Below are positions 26,299 through 34,693 of a stretch of DNA of 62,780 bases, piece after piece (the first letter of the stretch is position 1; every line of letters begins with the position of its first letter). The translations under genes were made by a program, and so were the position numbers. The notes beneath the pieces were generated by a model. That model saw nothing but the letters and a program-made list of their open reading frames with translations. It did no database searches and was not told the origin of the DNA. The DNA comes from Neobacillus piezotolerans (GTDB taxonomy: Bacteria; Bacillota; Bacilli; Bacillales; Cytobacillaceae): positions 6,464 to 69,243 of the forward strand of contig NZ_QNQT01000015.1 in NCBI RefSeq assembly GCF_003362805.1, in the 5' to 3' direction.

Positions 26299-26757
26299 AT
26301 GGAAACCAGGATCGAAAGAATAAAAAAACAGCTGCATTCATCGAGCTACAAGCTTACTCCGCAGCGAGAAGCTACCGTTCGGGTTTTACTGGAAAATGAG
26401 GAAGACCATTTGAGTGCTGAGGATGTCTATCTTCTTGTAAAGGAAAAGTCTCCGGAAATTGGATTGGCAACTGTTTACCGGACATTGGAATTGCTTACTG
26501 AATTGAAAATCGTCGATAAAATAAACTTTGGGGACGGCGTTTCCAGATATGACCTTCGCCAGGAAGGGGCCGCCCATTTCCATCACCACCTTGTCTGCAT
26601 CGAGTGCGGCGCGGTTGATGAAATCCAGGAAGACCTTCTTGAAGACGTTGAGGAAATTGTTGAGAGGCGCTGGAATTTTAAAATAAAAGACCATAGGCTT
26701 ACATTCCATGGCATTTGCCATCGCTGCCAGGACAAGGAAGAGCCGGCGGAAGAATAA
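26299..26757 (+). CDS. fur: Ferric uptake regulator Fur
   Basis: Iron-responsive repressor of 152 residues. The N-terminal winged helix includes TPQREATVRVLL and IGLATVYRTLELL (recognition helix); then AAHFHHHLVCIECG provides the regulatory metal site and the first CxxC, and CHRC near 136-139 the second, forming the structural zinc site. Among Fur paralogues this fits Fur rather than PerR or Zur by its length and position before yqzK-xerD. GAGGGAGG is the ribosome site. Confidence 0.95.
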   Translation: METRIERIKKQLHSSSYKLTPQREATVRVLLENEEDHLSAEDVYLLVKEKSPEIGLATVYRTLELLTELKIVDKINFGDGVSRYDLRQEGAAHFHHHLVCIECGAVDEIQEDLLEDVEEIVERRWNFKIKDHRLTFHGICHRCQDKEEPAEE

Positions 26758-26804
26758 GCAGTTTCCGGGATGCAATTAAAAAATGAAAATATACACGATG
26801 CCCA

Positions 26805-26828
26805 CCCTTCTCCCGTGAAGGGTTTTTT
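26805..26828 (+). terminator. Intrinsic terminator of fur
   Basis: CCCTTC/GAAGGG 6-bp stem, 6-nt loop and a TTTTTTGTTTTTT tail, about 50 bp after the fur stop. Confidence 0.85.
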
Positions 26829-26956
26829 GTTTTTTGACTATGTTAAATGTTCATTTTAAAAAAGATCGATTGCGACGGAAGACGCCGCCTCCCGCGGAGT
26901 GCAGCGGAAAGAGACGAAGAGGACGAGTGATACTTTCATCGAGGTGGCGGAGGGAG

Positions 26957-27041
26957 ACTAGTGATTAATTACCCATGAAATTTTGGAAAAGTAGTAGGTG
27001 TCAGACGCTTACTAGTGAATTTTACAAATTACTAGTGAATT
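26957..27041. repeat. ACTAGTGA repeats in the fur-yqzK gap
   Basis: ACTAGTGA occurs three times (26957-26964, 27011-27018, 27031-27038); the last two are part of a 13-base direct repeat TTACTAGTGAATT spaced by 20 bp. The preceding 26870-26955 is purine-rich and GC-rich (CCGCGGAGTGCAGCGGAAAG), unlike its surroundings. The 387-bp gap 26829-27215 holds no convincing gene; an 89-codon open frame at 26975-27244 has no ribosome site. Confidence 0.6.
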
Positions 27042-27215
27042 CAACTTTCCAAACGCTTGATTTGATGCCTGAGGAAACCCTTTTCCAACAACTCAAACCA
27101 GTCGTAAGCATAATCAATACTAAAAGGATAGCGTTCCCCCTGATTTTTCCAGGTATAATTATGACCAATTTGGGCATACCCTGTACTAAAAACCTGAAGA
27201 TTCGGGGGAGCAGCC

Positions 27216-27443
27216 ATGTTAGTATTTTGCCGGGCCCTATTTAGCGCCCTTAAAGTCATGATCCTGTTCATAGCCTGCACGTTCCTCTTCTATTATGGTA
27301 TGATGTGGGTACATGAAGAATATCAGAATTACCACCGGTACGATAAACCGAAAGGGGCAGCGGTAAAGGTGTCCAACCAATCGGATTCCGGCAATCCAGA
27401 TTGGCTTGACCGACTGTTGTTGTTCTATATGAGCGGGGAGTAA
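27216..27443 (+). CDS. yqzK: YqzK family protein (DUF4227)
   Basis: Seventy-five residues: one N-terminal membrane helix (about 11-31), then EEYQNYHRYDKPKGAAVKV and a C-terminal WLDRLLLFYMSGE. This matches YqzK, a conserved Bacillus protein of unknown function encoded between fur and xerD. GGGGGAG precedes the ATG. Six bp separate its stop from xerD, so they are co-transcribed. Confidence 0.9.
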   Translation: MLVFCRALFSALKVMILFIACTFLFYYGMMWVHEEYQNYHRYDKPKGAAVKVSNQSDSGNPDWLDRLLLFYMSGE

Positions 27444-27449
27444 TGCAAC

Positions 27450-28346
27450 ATGTTGGAAGACCATTTGAAAGATTTTATCCACTTTTTACTTGTAGAAAAA
27501 GGACTATCGGAGAATACGATGATATCCTACGAGCGGGATCTGAAACATTATTTACGCCATTTGAAAACTATCCAGTCTATCACTGAGATTGAAGATGTTC
27601 AGCGAGCCCATATTCTTCAGTTTATTGGGGAATTAAAGAATGAGGGGAAGTCGTCTAAAACAATAGCGAGGCATATTGCCTCAATTCGGTCCTTCCATCA
27701 GTTTTTGCTGAGGGACAGAGCCGCAAGCCATGACCCAACCGTCCACATCGAAACCCCAAAGCTTGAAAGGAACCTGCCAAAGGTGCTTAGCATGGAAGAT
27801 GTGGAAACGCTTCTTGAAGCGCCAAAAGGAACAGGCCATTTCGGGCTTAGGGATAAAGCAATGCTCGAAATTTTATATGCGACAGGAATACGGGTGAGCG
27901 AACTGATCGGACTCAATTTGGACGACCTTCATTTGAATATGGGGTTCCTGAGGTGCATAGGAAAAGGAAATAAAGAGCGGATTATTCCGGTCGGCAGAAC
28001 CGCAACGGAAGCTTTGGAGCGCTACCTGGAAACAGGCCGCCCGAAATTTCCGCGCCAAAAGCCAAGGGAAGACGCTCTTTTCCTTAATCACCAGGGAAAG
28101 AGGCTTACACGCCAGGGATTTTGGAAAATACTTAAAAAGCTTGCTTCCGATGCAGGAATAGAAAAGGACCTTACCCCTCACACGCTCCGCCATTCATTTG
28201 CGACCCATCTTCTTGAAAATGGGGCGGACTTAAGGGCGGTCCAGGAAATGCTGGGCCATTCGGATATTTCGACGACCCAGATTTATACTCATGTAACCAA
28301 AGTCAGGCTAAGGGATGTATACAGTAAATTTCATCCAAGAGCTTGA
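27450..28346 (+). CDS. xerD: Site-specific tyrosine recombinase XerD (RipX)
   Basis: Resolves chromosome dimers at dif together with CodV/XerC. The 298 residues have the SAM-like N-terminal domain (1-100) and the catalytic set Arg148 (ATGIRVSE), His244 and Arg247 (HTLRHSF), His270 (GHSDI) and Tyr279 (QIYTHV). Length and neighbours (yqzK upstream, drm downstream) match B. subtilis ripX. A TTG one codon after the ATG is an alternative start. Confidence 0.96.
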   Translation: MLEDHLKDFIHFLLVEKGLSENTMISYERDLKHYLRHLKTIQSITEIEDVQRAHILQFIGELKNEGKSSKTIARHIASIRSFHQFLLRDRAASHDPTVHIETPKLERNLPKVLSMEDVETLLEAPKGTGHFGLRDKAMLEILYATGIRVSELIGLNLDDLHLNMGFLRCIGKGNKERIIPVGRTATEALERYLETGRPKFPRQKPREDALFLNHQGKRLTRQGFWKILKKLASDAGIEKDLTPHTLRHSFATHLLENGADLRAVQEMLGHSDISTTQIYTHVTKVRLRDVYSKFHPRA

Positions 28347-28455
28347 TAGAATACGAGAACGGAGCCGGGCAATTTTTGTCCGGCTTCGCTCGCTCCGCCT
28401 ATAAAAAATTCCTATTGTTTTTCTTGTATTTTTACAGCCATTTAGTAAAATAAAG

Positions 28456-28478
28456 ATGTCAGACTTCTGACGTTTTTT
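28456..28478 (+). terminator. Small hairpin with T tract between xerD and drm
   Basis: GTCAG/CTGAC (28458-28462, 28467-28471) with a 4-nt loop, followed by GTTTTTT. A larger GC-rich inverted repeat (GCCGG/CCGGC, about 28363-28384) lies closer to xerD but lacks a T tract. Confidence 0.6.
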
Positions 28479-28553
28479 CTATGATTAAAGGATTTACCTA
28501 AGGGGTAAACTAGCTTTGCTATTGTGGTCTCCATAAAGAAGGAGGGATTTTGA

Positions 28554-29741
28554 ATGGGCAAGACACCTCAATTTAAAAGGATTTTTCTAATTGTGATGGA
28601 CTCAGTCGGGATAGGCGAAGCACCTGACGCCGAAAAATTCGGCGATAAAGGTGCGGATACTTTCGGCCATATAGCTGAAGCTATGAATGGCTTGAATATG
28701 CCGAATATGGAAAAGCTTGGCCTAAGCAATATCCGGGAAATTAAAGGAATAGAGAAACAGCAACAGCCGCTTGCCTATTTTACAAAAATGCAGGAAGCGT
28801 CGAACGGGAAGGATACGATGACAGGCCATTGGGAAATCATGGGCCTCAATATTCAGACTCCATTCCGTGTATTTCCAGAAGGATTCCCTGATGAATTGCT
28901 TTCCGACCTTGAAGCAAAAACCGGAAGAAAAATTATAGGGAACAAGCCGGCGAGCGGAACCGCCATCCTCGATGAATTGGGCAAGGAACATATGGAAACC
29001 GGCGCGCTGATCGTTTATACATCGGCCGATTCTGTTTTGCAAATCGCCGCGCACGAAGAGATTGTATCGCTCGATGAGTTATATAATATTTGTGAGATCG
29101 CAAGGGAATTGACCCTTGATGAAAAATATATGGTTGGACGAATCATCGCTCGGCCGTTTATCGGGGAACCCGGCAATTTCAAGAGGACTGCGAACAGGCA
29201 TGATTATGCCTTGAAGCCTTTTGGCCGGACAGTCATGAACGAATTGAAGGATTCAGGTTTTGATGTCCTTGCAATTGGGAAGATATCCGATATTTATGAT
29301 GGGGAAGGCGTAACAAAATCCCTTCGGACCGTATCGAATATGGATGGTATGGATAAGCTGGCAGACACTCTGGGAATGGACTTTACAGGCTTGAGCTTTT
29401 TGAATTTGGTCGATTTTGATGCGCTTTATGGGCACCGGCGCGATCCGGAAGGCTATGGCAAGGCGCTTGAGGAATACGATGCCCGTTTGCCGGAAGTGTT
29501 TGAAAAACTGAATGATGATGATTTATTGATCATCACGGCGGACCATGGGAACGATCCGGTCCATCCGGGAACGGACCATACCCGCGAATACGTGCCGCTT
29601 CTCGTCTATTCGAAGAGAATGGACGGGGGAAATGAGCTTGCGGTGAGGAAAACTTTTGCGGATATCGGAGCAACTGTAGCGGAAAACTTTGGCGTCAAGA
29701 TGCCTGAACATGGGGAAAGCTTCCTCGGGGATTTAAAATAA
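28554..29741 (+). CDS. drm: Phosphopentomutase
   Basis: Interconverts ribose 1-phosphate and ribose 5-phosphate (and the deoxy forms) in nucleoside catabolism. The 395 residues show the alkaline-phosphatase-like metal sites: [12 protein letters not shown] near the N-terminus, KDTMTGHWE (the Thr nucleophile region), [10 protein letters not shown], and ITADHGNDP plus [10 protein letters not shown] near the C-terminus. AAGGAGGG lies before the ATG. Followed by pdp, with which it forms a pathway. Confidence 0.96.
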   Translation: MGKTPQFKRIFLIVMDSVGIGEAPDAEKFGDKGADTFGHIAEAMNGLNMPNMEKLGLSNIREIKGIEKQQQPLAYFTKMQEASNGKDTMTGHWEIMGLNIQTPFRVFPEGFPDELLSDLEAKTGRKIIGNKPASGTAILDELGKEHMETGALIVYTSADSVLQIAAHEEIVSLDELYNICEIARELTLDEKYMVGRIIARPFIGEPGNFKRTANRHDYALKPFGRTVMNELKDSGFDVLAIGKISDIYDGEGVTKSLRTVSNMDGMDKLADTLGMDFTGLSFLNLVDFDALYGHRRDPEGYGKALEEYDARLPEVFEKLNDDDLLIITADHGNDPVHPGTDHTREYVPLLVYSKRMDGGNELAVRKTFADIGATVAENFGVKMPEHGESFLGDLK

Positions 29742-29842
29742 CCGCGCTGTGGATGAAAAATTGAGGGAAAGCTTCCGGATTCCGAAAGCTAGCCCTATTG
29801 TAGTTAAGGGCTTGGCAAAATAACTTACCAGTGGTGATTTCA

Positions 29843-31147
29843 ATGAGAATGGTAGATTTAATCGAGAAAAAGCGTGACGGTCTGGAACTGTCAACGGAGG
29901 AAATAAACTATATTATTGAAGGCTATACAAACGGCTCCATACCTGATTATCAAATGAGTGCGCTAACAATGGCGATTTTTTATAAAGGTATGACTGAAAA
30001 AGAACGAGCCGATTTGACGATGGCGATGGCTGAGTCAGGTGACCAAATTGACCTATCAGAAATTGAAGGGATTAAAGTCGATAAGCATTCGACCGGCGGT
30101 GTCGGCGATACAACCACACTTGTGGTTGGCCCACTTGTCGCCGCTGTGGGAGTTCCGGTCGCAAAAATGTCTGGGCGGGGGCTTGGACATACCGGCGGAA
30201 CAGTCGATAAGCTGGAATCGGTCGAAGGCTTTCATGTTGAGATTGAAAATTTAGAATTTATCGACCTTGTAAACAGGAACAAAATAGCTGTCATCGGCCA
30301 AAGCGGCAATTTGACTCCAGCAGACAAAAAGCTTTACGCGCTTCGGGATGTAACCGCTACTGTCGATAGCATTCCTTTAATTGCAAGCTCGATCATGAGC
30401 AAAAAAATCGCTGCTGGGGCCGATGCCATAGTCCTTGACGTAAAAACCGGCGCCGGGGCTTTTATGAAGACACTTGAAGACTCGAAAGAACTCGCTAAGG
30501 CAATGGTCCGCATCGGAAACAATGTCGGCCGGAAAACGATGGCCGTCATTTCCGATATGAGCCAGCCGCTTGGATACGCAATCGGCAATGCTCTTGAAGT
30601 CAGGGAAGCAATCGATACATTAAAAGGGGAAGGGCCAAAGGATTTGACCGAATTAAGCCTAACCCTGGGAAGCCATATGGTTTACCTTGCCGGTAAGGCT
30701 GAATCCCTTTCAGAAGCACGCGAGAAGCTTGAAAGAGCAATTAAGGATGGAAGCGCGCTAGAAAAAATGAAAGTATTCCTAAGCGCGCAGGGTGGAGATG
30801 CCTCTATCGTGGATAATCCTGACCGCCTTCCAAAGGCCAGCTATATTCATGAACTTGAGGCGAAAGAAGACGGCTTCGTATCGGAAATTGTCGCCGATGA
30901 GGTGGGGACTGCCGCAATGGTCCTTGGAGCCGGCCGCGCGACAAAAGAATCCGAGATCGATTTGGCTGTCGGAATCATTTTAAAGAAAAAAATTGGCGAT
31001 AAGGTTCAAAAAGGAGAATCACTCGCAGCAATCCACAGCAACTTCGAAAATGTCGAGGAAGTGAAGGAAATGCTTTACCGCAGCATTAAGCTTTCAGACA
31101 CTGCGAAAGAGAAGCCGACTCTGATATACGGTGAAATAACAGAATAA
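29843..31147 (+). CDS. pdp: Pyrimidine-nucleoside phosphorylase
   Basis: Cleaves uridine, thymidine and deoxyuridine with phosphate, yielding (deoxy)ribose 1-phosphate, which Drm then converts. The 434 residues include [13 protein letters not shown] (the phosphate and nucleoside binding signature), [21 protein letters not shown] and the C-terminal beta domain ([14 protein letters not shown]-like IGDKVQKGE). ATG at 29843 gives MRMVDLIEK as in B. subtilis Pdp; upstream GTG codons at 29831 and 29834 are less likely. The ribosome site is weak. Confidence 0.95.
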   Translation: MRMVDLIEKKRDGLELSTEEINYIIEGYTNGSIPDYQMSALTMAIFYKGMTEKERADLTMAMAESGDQIDLSEIEGIKVDKHSTGGVGDTTTLVVGPLVAAVGVPVAKMSGRGLGHTGGTVDKLESVEGFHVEIENLEFIDLVNRNKIAVIGQSGNLTPADKKLYALRDVTATVDSIPLIASSIMSKKIAAGADAIVLDVKTGAGAFMKTLEDSKELAKAMVRIGNNVGRKTMAVISDMSQPLGYAIGNALEVREAIDTLKGEGPKDLTELSLTLGSHMVYLAGKAESLSEAREKLERAIKDGSALEKMKVFLSAQGGDASIVDNPDRLPKASYIHELEAKEDGFVSEIVADEVGTAAMVLGAGRATKESEIDLAVGIILKKKIGDKVQKGESLAAIHSNFENVEEVKEMLYRSIKLSDTAKEKPTLIYGEITE

Positions 31148-31158
31148 GAAAACATTCA

Positions 31159-31189
31159 AGAGGCGCTCCAGATGGGCGCCTCTTTTTTT
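31159..31189 (+). terminator. Intrinsic terminator of pdp
   Basis: Perfect 8-bp stem AGAGGCGC / GCGCCTCT and seven T, just before the dacF promoter. Confidence 0.93.
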
Positions 31190-31199
31190 GTGCATTTTT

Positions 31200-31227
31200 G
31201 TATAAAACGACCATTTATGGAAATGAT
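31200..31227 (+). promoter_or_regulatory. SigF-type promoter of dacF
   Basis: GTATA (31200-31204) and GGAAATGAT (31219-31227) lie 14 bp apart. Both match the forespore SigF consensus (GYATA and GG-N-N-A-N-N-H-T) at every defined position. dacF is SigF-dependent in B. subtilis. Confidence 0.82.
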
Positions 31228-31257
31228 GGAGGCTATAAAGAATGGAGGGTTATGCAT

Positions 31258-32427
31258 ATGAAACGATTGAGTTCACTGCTTCTTGCTGGACTGTTAGCCA
31301 TAACACTGGTTTCACCGGAGGCATCCGCACAAGAAACTAAGACCGCCGATCTCGCCCAGGAGGTTAAATCGGCCATTCTGATCGAGAGGGACACAGGGAC
31401 GGTCCTATATGAAAAAAACAGCCGCGAACCCCTTCCGCCTGCCAGCATGACAAAGGTTATGACCATGCTGCTGATTATGGAAGCCCTGGATGAGGGAAAG
31501 CTTGGCATTAATGAAAAAATACGTGCAAGCGAGTATGCCGCTTCGATGGGTGGTTCCCAAATTTTCCTTGAAGCGGGCGAAGAAATGACGACGCGTGAAT
31601 TGCTGAAGGGGATAGCCATTGGTTCGGGCAATGATGCATCCGTCGCCATGGCGGAAAGGATCGCGGGTTCCGAAGAAGCATTTGTGGACAGGATGAATAA
31701 GAAGGCGAAGGAACTTGGCCTGAAGAATACGCTTTTCAAAAATACGACCGGGCTGCCGGCAGAAGGCCATATAAGCACGGCCGCCGATATGGCAGTCATG
31801 GCGAAAGAACTACTAAAATACGAGGATATAACAAAGTATACGGGCATGTATGAAGCGTATCTGCGTGAGAATACGGACAAAAAATTCTGGCTGGTCAATA
31901 CGAATAAATTGGTCCGTTTCTATCCGGGAGTAGATGGCCTGAAAACAGGTTTTACATCGGAAGCAAAATATTGCTTGACTGCAACTGCCCAAAAGAACGG
32001 AATGAGGGTCATCGCCGTTGTCTTTGGTGCTCCGACCTCAAAGGCGAGAAACGCCCAGGTTTCAAAAATGTTTGATTATGCCTTCGGACATTATGAGACC
32101 CATCCGCTATACCAAAGGAATATCGCTGTTGGGGAAGCGAAGGTAAGCAAGGGCAGCATTAAAAAAATCGAAGCGGTAACGAGCGAGCCTATTTCAGTCC
32201 TGACCAAAAAGGGAGAAAAAATAGATGACATCAAAAAGGTCATCAAAATCAGTAAAAACCTGAAAGCCCCACTCCAAAAAGGGGAGAAAGTAGGCACAAT
32301 CAGGTTGATGAAAGATGGCAGGGTTCTGCAGGAAAGGGATTTGGTCGCAAGCAGGAATGTTGGCGAAGCTGGCTGGTGGACGCTTTACAAAAGATCGATG
32401 GGAATGTTCACAAAAGCAGGGAAGTGA
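31258..32427 (+). CDS. dacF: Sporulation D-alanyl-D-alanine carboxypeptidase DacF
   Basis: Penicillin-binding DD-carboxypeptidase that trims peptide side chains of spore peptidoglycan. A signal peptide (about 1-25, ending EASA) is followed by the catalytic motifs Ser63-x-x-Lys66 (ASMTKVM), Ser123-Gly-Asn (GSGND) and Lys229-Thr-Gly (LKTGFT), then a C-terminal beta domain with an amphipathic end (WWTLYKRSMGMF). ATG at 31258 has GGAGGG 8 nt upstream and gives 389 residues, as in B. subtilis. It precedes spoIIAA, as in the classical dacF-spoIIA order. Confidence 0.96.
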   Translation: MKRLSSLLLAGLLAITLVSPEASAQETKTADLAQEVKSAILIERDTGTVLYEKNSREPLPPASMTKVMTMLLIMEALDEGKLGINEKIRASEYAASMGGSQIFLEAGEEMTTRELLKGIAIGSGNDASVAMAERIAGSEEAFVDRMNKKAKELGLKNTLFKNTTGLPAEGHISTAADMAVMAKELLKYEDITKYTGMYEAYLRENTDKKFWLVNTNKLVRFYPGVDGLKTGFTSEAKYCLTATAQKNGMRVIAVVFGAPTSKARNAQVSKMFDYAFGHYETHPLYQRNIAVGEAKVSKGSIKKIEAVTSEPISVLTKKGEKIDDIKKVIKISKNLKAPLQKGEKVGTIRLMKDGRVLQERDLVASRNVGEAGWWTLYKRSMGMFTKAGK

Positions 32428-32432
32428 AGCTC

Positions 32433-32520
32433 TGTCGAATCCAAAATGTTTTCCACTACCTTTAGCGAATTGCCACTAGTTTTGTCTATGTTGAAGGATT
32501 TGCCAGTGTGAATATCGAAT
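32433..32520 (+). promoter_or_regulatory. SigH promoter and a Spo0A-box core upstream of spoIIAA
   Basis: GAAGGATTT (32493-32501) matches the SigH -35 RWAGGAWWT exactly, and CGAAT (32516-32520) matches the -10 HGAAT, spaced by 14 bp. TGTCGAA, the core of a Spo0A box, occurs at 32433-32439; weaker variants (TTTTGTCTA, 32480-32488) lie between. This fits the known control of spoIIA by Spo0A~P and SigH. Transcription may also read through from dacF, as no terminator was seen. Confidence 0.82.
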
Positions 32521-32617
32521 TGAACTCACTGTAAGGCGGCTCGCTCAATTCATGGCGGGCTAAATTGGCCGGTATTCCGGACAATTGCCGGAGAAACAAA
32601 TTAGGAGGCCGGAGACA

Positions 32618-32968
32618 GTGAGTCTGAACATCGAAATGGAAGTTATAAGCGAAGTATTATGCATCCGGTTAAGCGGTGAACTTGACCACCATACCGCTGA
32701 CGGGCTGCGATCCCAGGCAACGGAGGCTATTGAAAGGCAAGGCATCCGCCATATTGTCATGAACCTCGAAGGGCTGACATTCATGGATAGTTCCGGTCTG
32801 GGTGTCATTTTGGGAAGATATAAACAGCTCAAGCAGCTTCACGGGGAACTGGTCGTTTGCTCCGCCACCGCGGCGGTGGAAAGATTGCTGGACATGTCGG
32901 GTTTATTCAAAATTATCAGGATGGAACCAACGGAAGCCAACGCGCTTCAGAGATTGGGGGTTGCCTGA
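32618..32968 (+). CDS. spoIIAA: Anti-sigma F factor antagonist SpoIIAA
   Basis: STAS-domain protein that, when unphosphorylated, releases SigF from SpoIIAB in the forespore. The 116 residues hold the phosphorylation site Ser58 in [16 protein letters not shown]. The GTG at 32618 gives MSLNIEMEV as in B. subtilis and has AGGAGG 12 nt upstream; the frame extends to 32585 without a site. Its TGA overlaps the ATG of spoIIAB by one base. Confidence 0.97.
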   Translation: MSLNIEMEVISEVLCIRLSGELDHHTADGLRSQATEAIERQGIRHIVMNLEGLTFMDSSGLGVILGRYKQLKQLHGELVVCSATAAVERLLDMSGLFKIIRMEPTEANALQRLGVA

Positions 32969-33408
32969 TGAGGAACGAAATGAACCTTAAATTCATGGCG
33001 CTTAGCCAAAATGAATCTTTCGCAAGGGTAACTGTTGCCGCGTTCATCGCCCAGCTTGATCCGACGATGGATCAGTTGACAGAAATTAAAACGGTTGTTT
33101 CTGAAGCTGTTACGAACGCGATTATCCATGGTTATGACAATGATCCGAATGGTATCGTTTATATTGATGTAGCGATTGAAGCTGAATCGGTGGAAATCAC
33201 CATTAAAGATAAAGGGAATGGGATCGCGGATATCGAAGAGGCGCGCCAGCCGCTATTTACAACAAAGCCGGAGCTCGAGAGATCGGGTATGGGCTTTACG
33301 ATTATGGAAAACTTCATGGACGAGGTTGACATTCATTCCGAGCAGGGAAAAGGCACGGAAATCAGGTTACGGAAGAATTTATCCCGAAGCAAGATGCTTT
33401 GCAATTAA
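32968..33408 (+). CDS. spoIIAB: Anti-sigma F factor / serine kinase SpoIIAB
   Basis: Binds SigF with ATP and phosphorylates SpoIIAA. The 146-residue GHKL ATPase has the N box [12 protein letters not shown] (about 44-55), the G1 box DKGNGI and the lid-G2 region [13 protein letters not shown]. The open frame begins earlier (32857), but the ATG at 32968 gives [16 protein letters not shown], colinear with B. subtilis SpoIIAB, and overlaps the spoIIAA stop, so translation is coupled. Confidence 0.97.
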   Translation: MRNEMNLKFMALSQNESFARVTVAAFIAQLDPTMDQLTEIKTVVSEAVTNAIIHGYDNDPNGIVYIDVAIEAESVEITIKDKGNGIADIEEARQPLFTTKPELERSGMGFTIMENFMDEVDIHSEQGKGTEIRLRKNLSRSKMLCN

Positions 33409-33419
33409 GGAGACCGCCT

Positions 33420-34178
33420 ATGGACGTAGAGGTCAAAAAAGAAAGCACCCAGCCGTTTCTAAAAGACCATGAGGTAAAGGAATTAATTAAGAGAAGCCAT
33501 GATGGCGATGAACAGGCACGCGATACGATCGTTGAAAAGAACATGAGGCTTGTATGGTCGGTTGTCCAGCGGTTTTTGAACCGGGGCTATGACCCAGACG
33601 ATCTTTTCCAGATCGGCTGTATCGGCCTTTTAAAATCTGTGGACAAATTCGATTTGTCCTATGATGTTAAATTCTCCACTTATGCGGTTCCGATGATTAT
33701 CGGGGAGATACAAAGGTTCATCCGGGACGATGGAACAGTAAAAGTAAGCCGCTCCCTAAAGGAGACCGGAAATAAAATACGCAGGGCGAAAGATGAGCTA
33801 TCCAAAACGCTCGGCCGGGTTCCGACTGTCAATGAATTATCCGCCCACCTGGGGATTATGCCGGAAGAAATCATCCTTGCCCAGGAGGCTTCACGCGCAC
33901 CGGCTTCAATTCATGAAACAGTGTATGAAAACGACGGTGACCCGATTACTCTCCTGGACCAAATCGATGATGGAAACGACGGAAAATGGTTTGATAAAAT
34001 CGCATTGAAAGAGGCGATTGAGGAACTGGATGAAAGGGAGAAACTGATTGTTTATTTACGGTATTACAAAGACCAGACGCAATCAGAAGTAGCCCAGCGC
34101 CTAGGGATATCCCAAGTGCAGGTATCCCGCCTGGAAAAGAAAATATTGCAGCAAATGAAAAACCATATGGATATTTAA
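33420..34178 (+). CDS. sigF: RNA polymerase sigma-F factor
   Basis: First forespore-specific sigma factor. Regions are visible in order: 2.1-2.2 (VEKNMRLVWSVVQRFLNRGY, DPDDLFQIGCIGLLK), 2.3-2.4 (FSTYAVPMIIGEIQRFIRDD), region 3 (GRVPTVNELSAHLG) and 4.2 (QSEVAQRLGISQVQVSRLEK). The 252 residues agree with B. subtilis SigF (255). ATG at 33420 follows AAGGAG; the frame extends back to 33399 inside that site. The stop codon lies in the loop of the following terminator. Confidence 0.97.
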   Translation: MDVEVKKESTQPFLKDHEVKELIKRSHDGDEQARDTIVEKNMRLVWSVVQRFLNRGYDPDDLFQIGCIGLLKSVDKFDLSYDVKFSTYAVPMIIGEIQRFIRDDGTVKVSRSLKETGNKIRRAKDELSKTLGRVPTVNELSAHLGIMPEEIILAQEASRAPASIHETVYENDGDPITLLDQIDDGNDGKWFDKIALKEAIEELDEREKLIVYLRYYKDQTQSEVAQRLGISQVQVSRLEKKILQQMKNHMDI

Positions 34179-34195
34179 TCCGTGTGGTTTTTTTT
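34161..34195 (+). terminator. Terminator overlapping the end of sigF
   Basis: A 12-bp stem (34161-34172 with 34178-34189, two G-U pairs) whose 5-nt loop contains the sigF stop codon, followed by eight T. It should end the spoIIA transcript. Confidence 0.88.
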
Positions 34196-34576
34196 ATGGT
34201 TCTTCACCACAAAAAGTGGTTTCGCAAATGTTGATTTAAGCTACACAAAGGAAAGCTTCCAAGAATAATCATCGCAGGGACAGGCGGTTTTTGTCTGTCG
34301 CGAGGCGCTTCGCTTTCCGCGGGCAGTCAAGCAGCTACGAAAGTAACTCCAAGAAAAGCATCTTGGATAAGCTTCGTGTAGCTTTGCGACGAGCTGAAGT
34401 TAAGCATCCTTGAATAATCTTTGGCGCAGGAGCACAATGGAGCCTCCTCGGCGAAACCCATGCCTGCGGGGTCTCCCCTGGCCAGCTTTTCCCGCAGGAG
34501 TCTGCGCGCCTTTCGCTCCAATCAACATTTACATCTGGCATTTTATCCTAAACAAGCACTTATGGTGAAGAACCAT
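34196..34576. repeat. MITE-like element with nested inverted repeats
   Basis: Starts at the sigF terminator. Outer ends are a perfect 14-bp inverted repeat (ATGGTTCTTCACCA, 34196-34209, with its complement at 34563-34576); inside is a perfect 11-bp pair (AAATGTTGATT, 34226-34236, and 34520-34530). The interior has GC-rich blocks (CGCTTCGCTTTCCGCGGGC, 34306-34324; GAGCCTCCTCGGCG and CCTGCGGGGTCTCCCC, 34439-34477; CCCGCAGGAGTC, 34491-34502) of a repeat known between genes in many Bacillaceae. No open frame encodes a transposase. The gap 34179-34693 holds no gene. Confidence 0.72.
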
Positions 34577-34628
34577 TTTTATTCCCAAAAGTACATGTTT
34601 TTCCCATGCCGAGGCAATTATTGCCTTT

Positions 34629-34657
34629 CATTAAGGGAGCGGGATTCAACCATACTA
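34629..34657 (+). promoter_or_regulatory. Candidate SigG promoter of spoVAA
   Basis: CATACTA (34651-34657) is a perfect late-forespore SigG -10, 37 bp before the spoVAA start. The -35 17 bp upstream (CATTA) is weak. The spoVA operon is SigG-controlled in B. subtilis. Confidence 0.55.
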
Positions 34658-34693
34658 GCAATACAAGGAAATCTATGTCTGGAAGTGAGTGTT

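Noticed and set aside
26975-27244. Open frame of 89 codons in the fur-yqzK gap
   Set aside because: No ribosome site, odd composition, overlaps the repeat region and the real yqzK start.
34421-34693. N-terminal extension of spoVAA of about 90 residues
   Set aside because: It lies in the repeat element, lacks a ribosome site, and the family N-terminus begins at the TTG at 34694.
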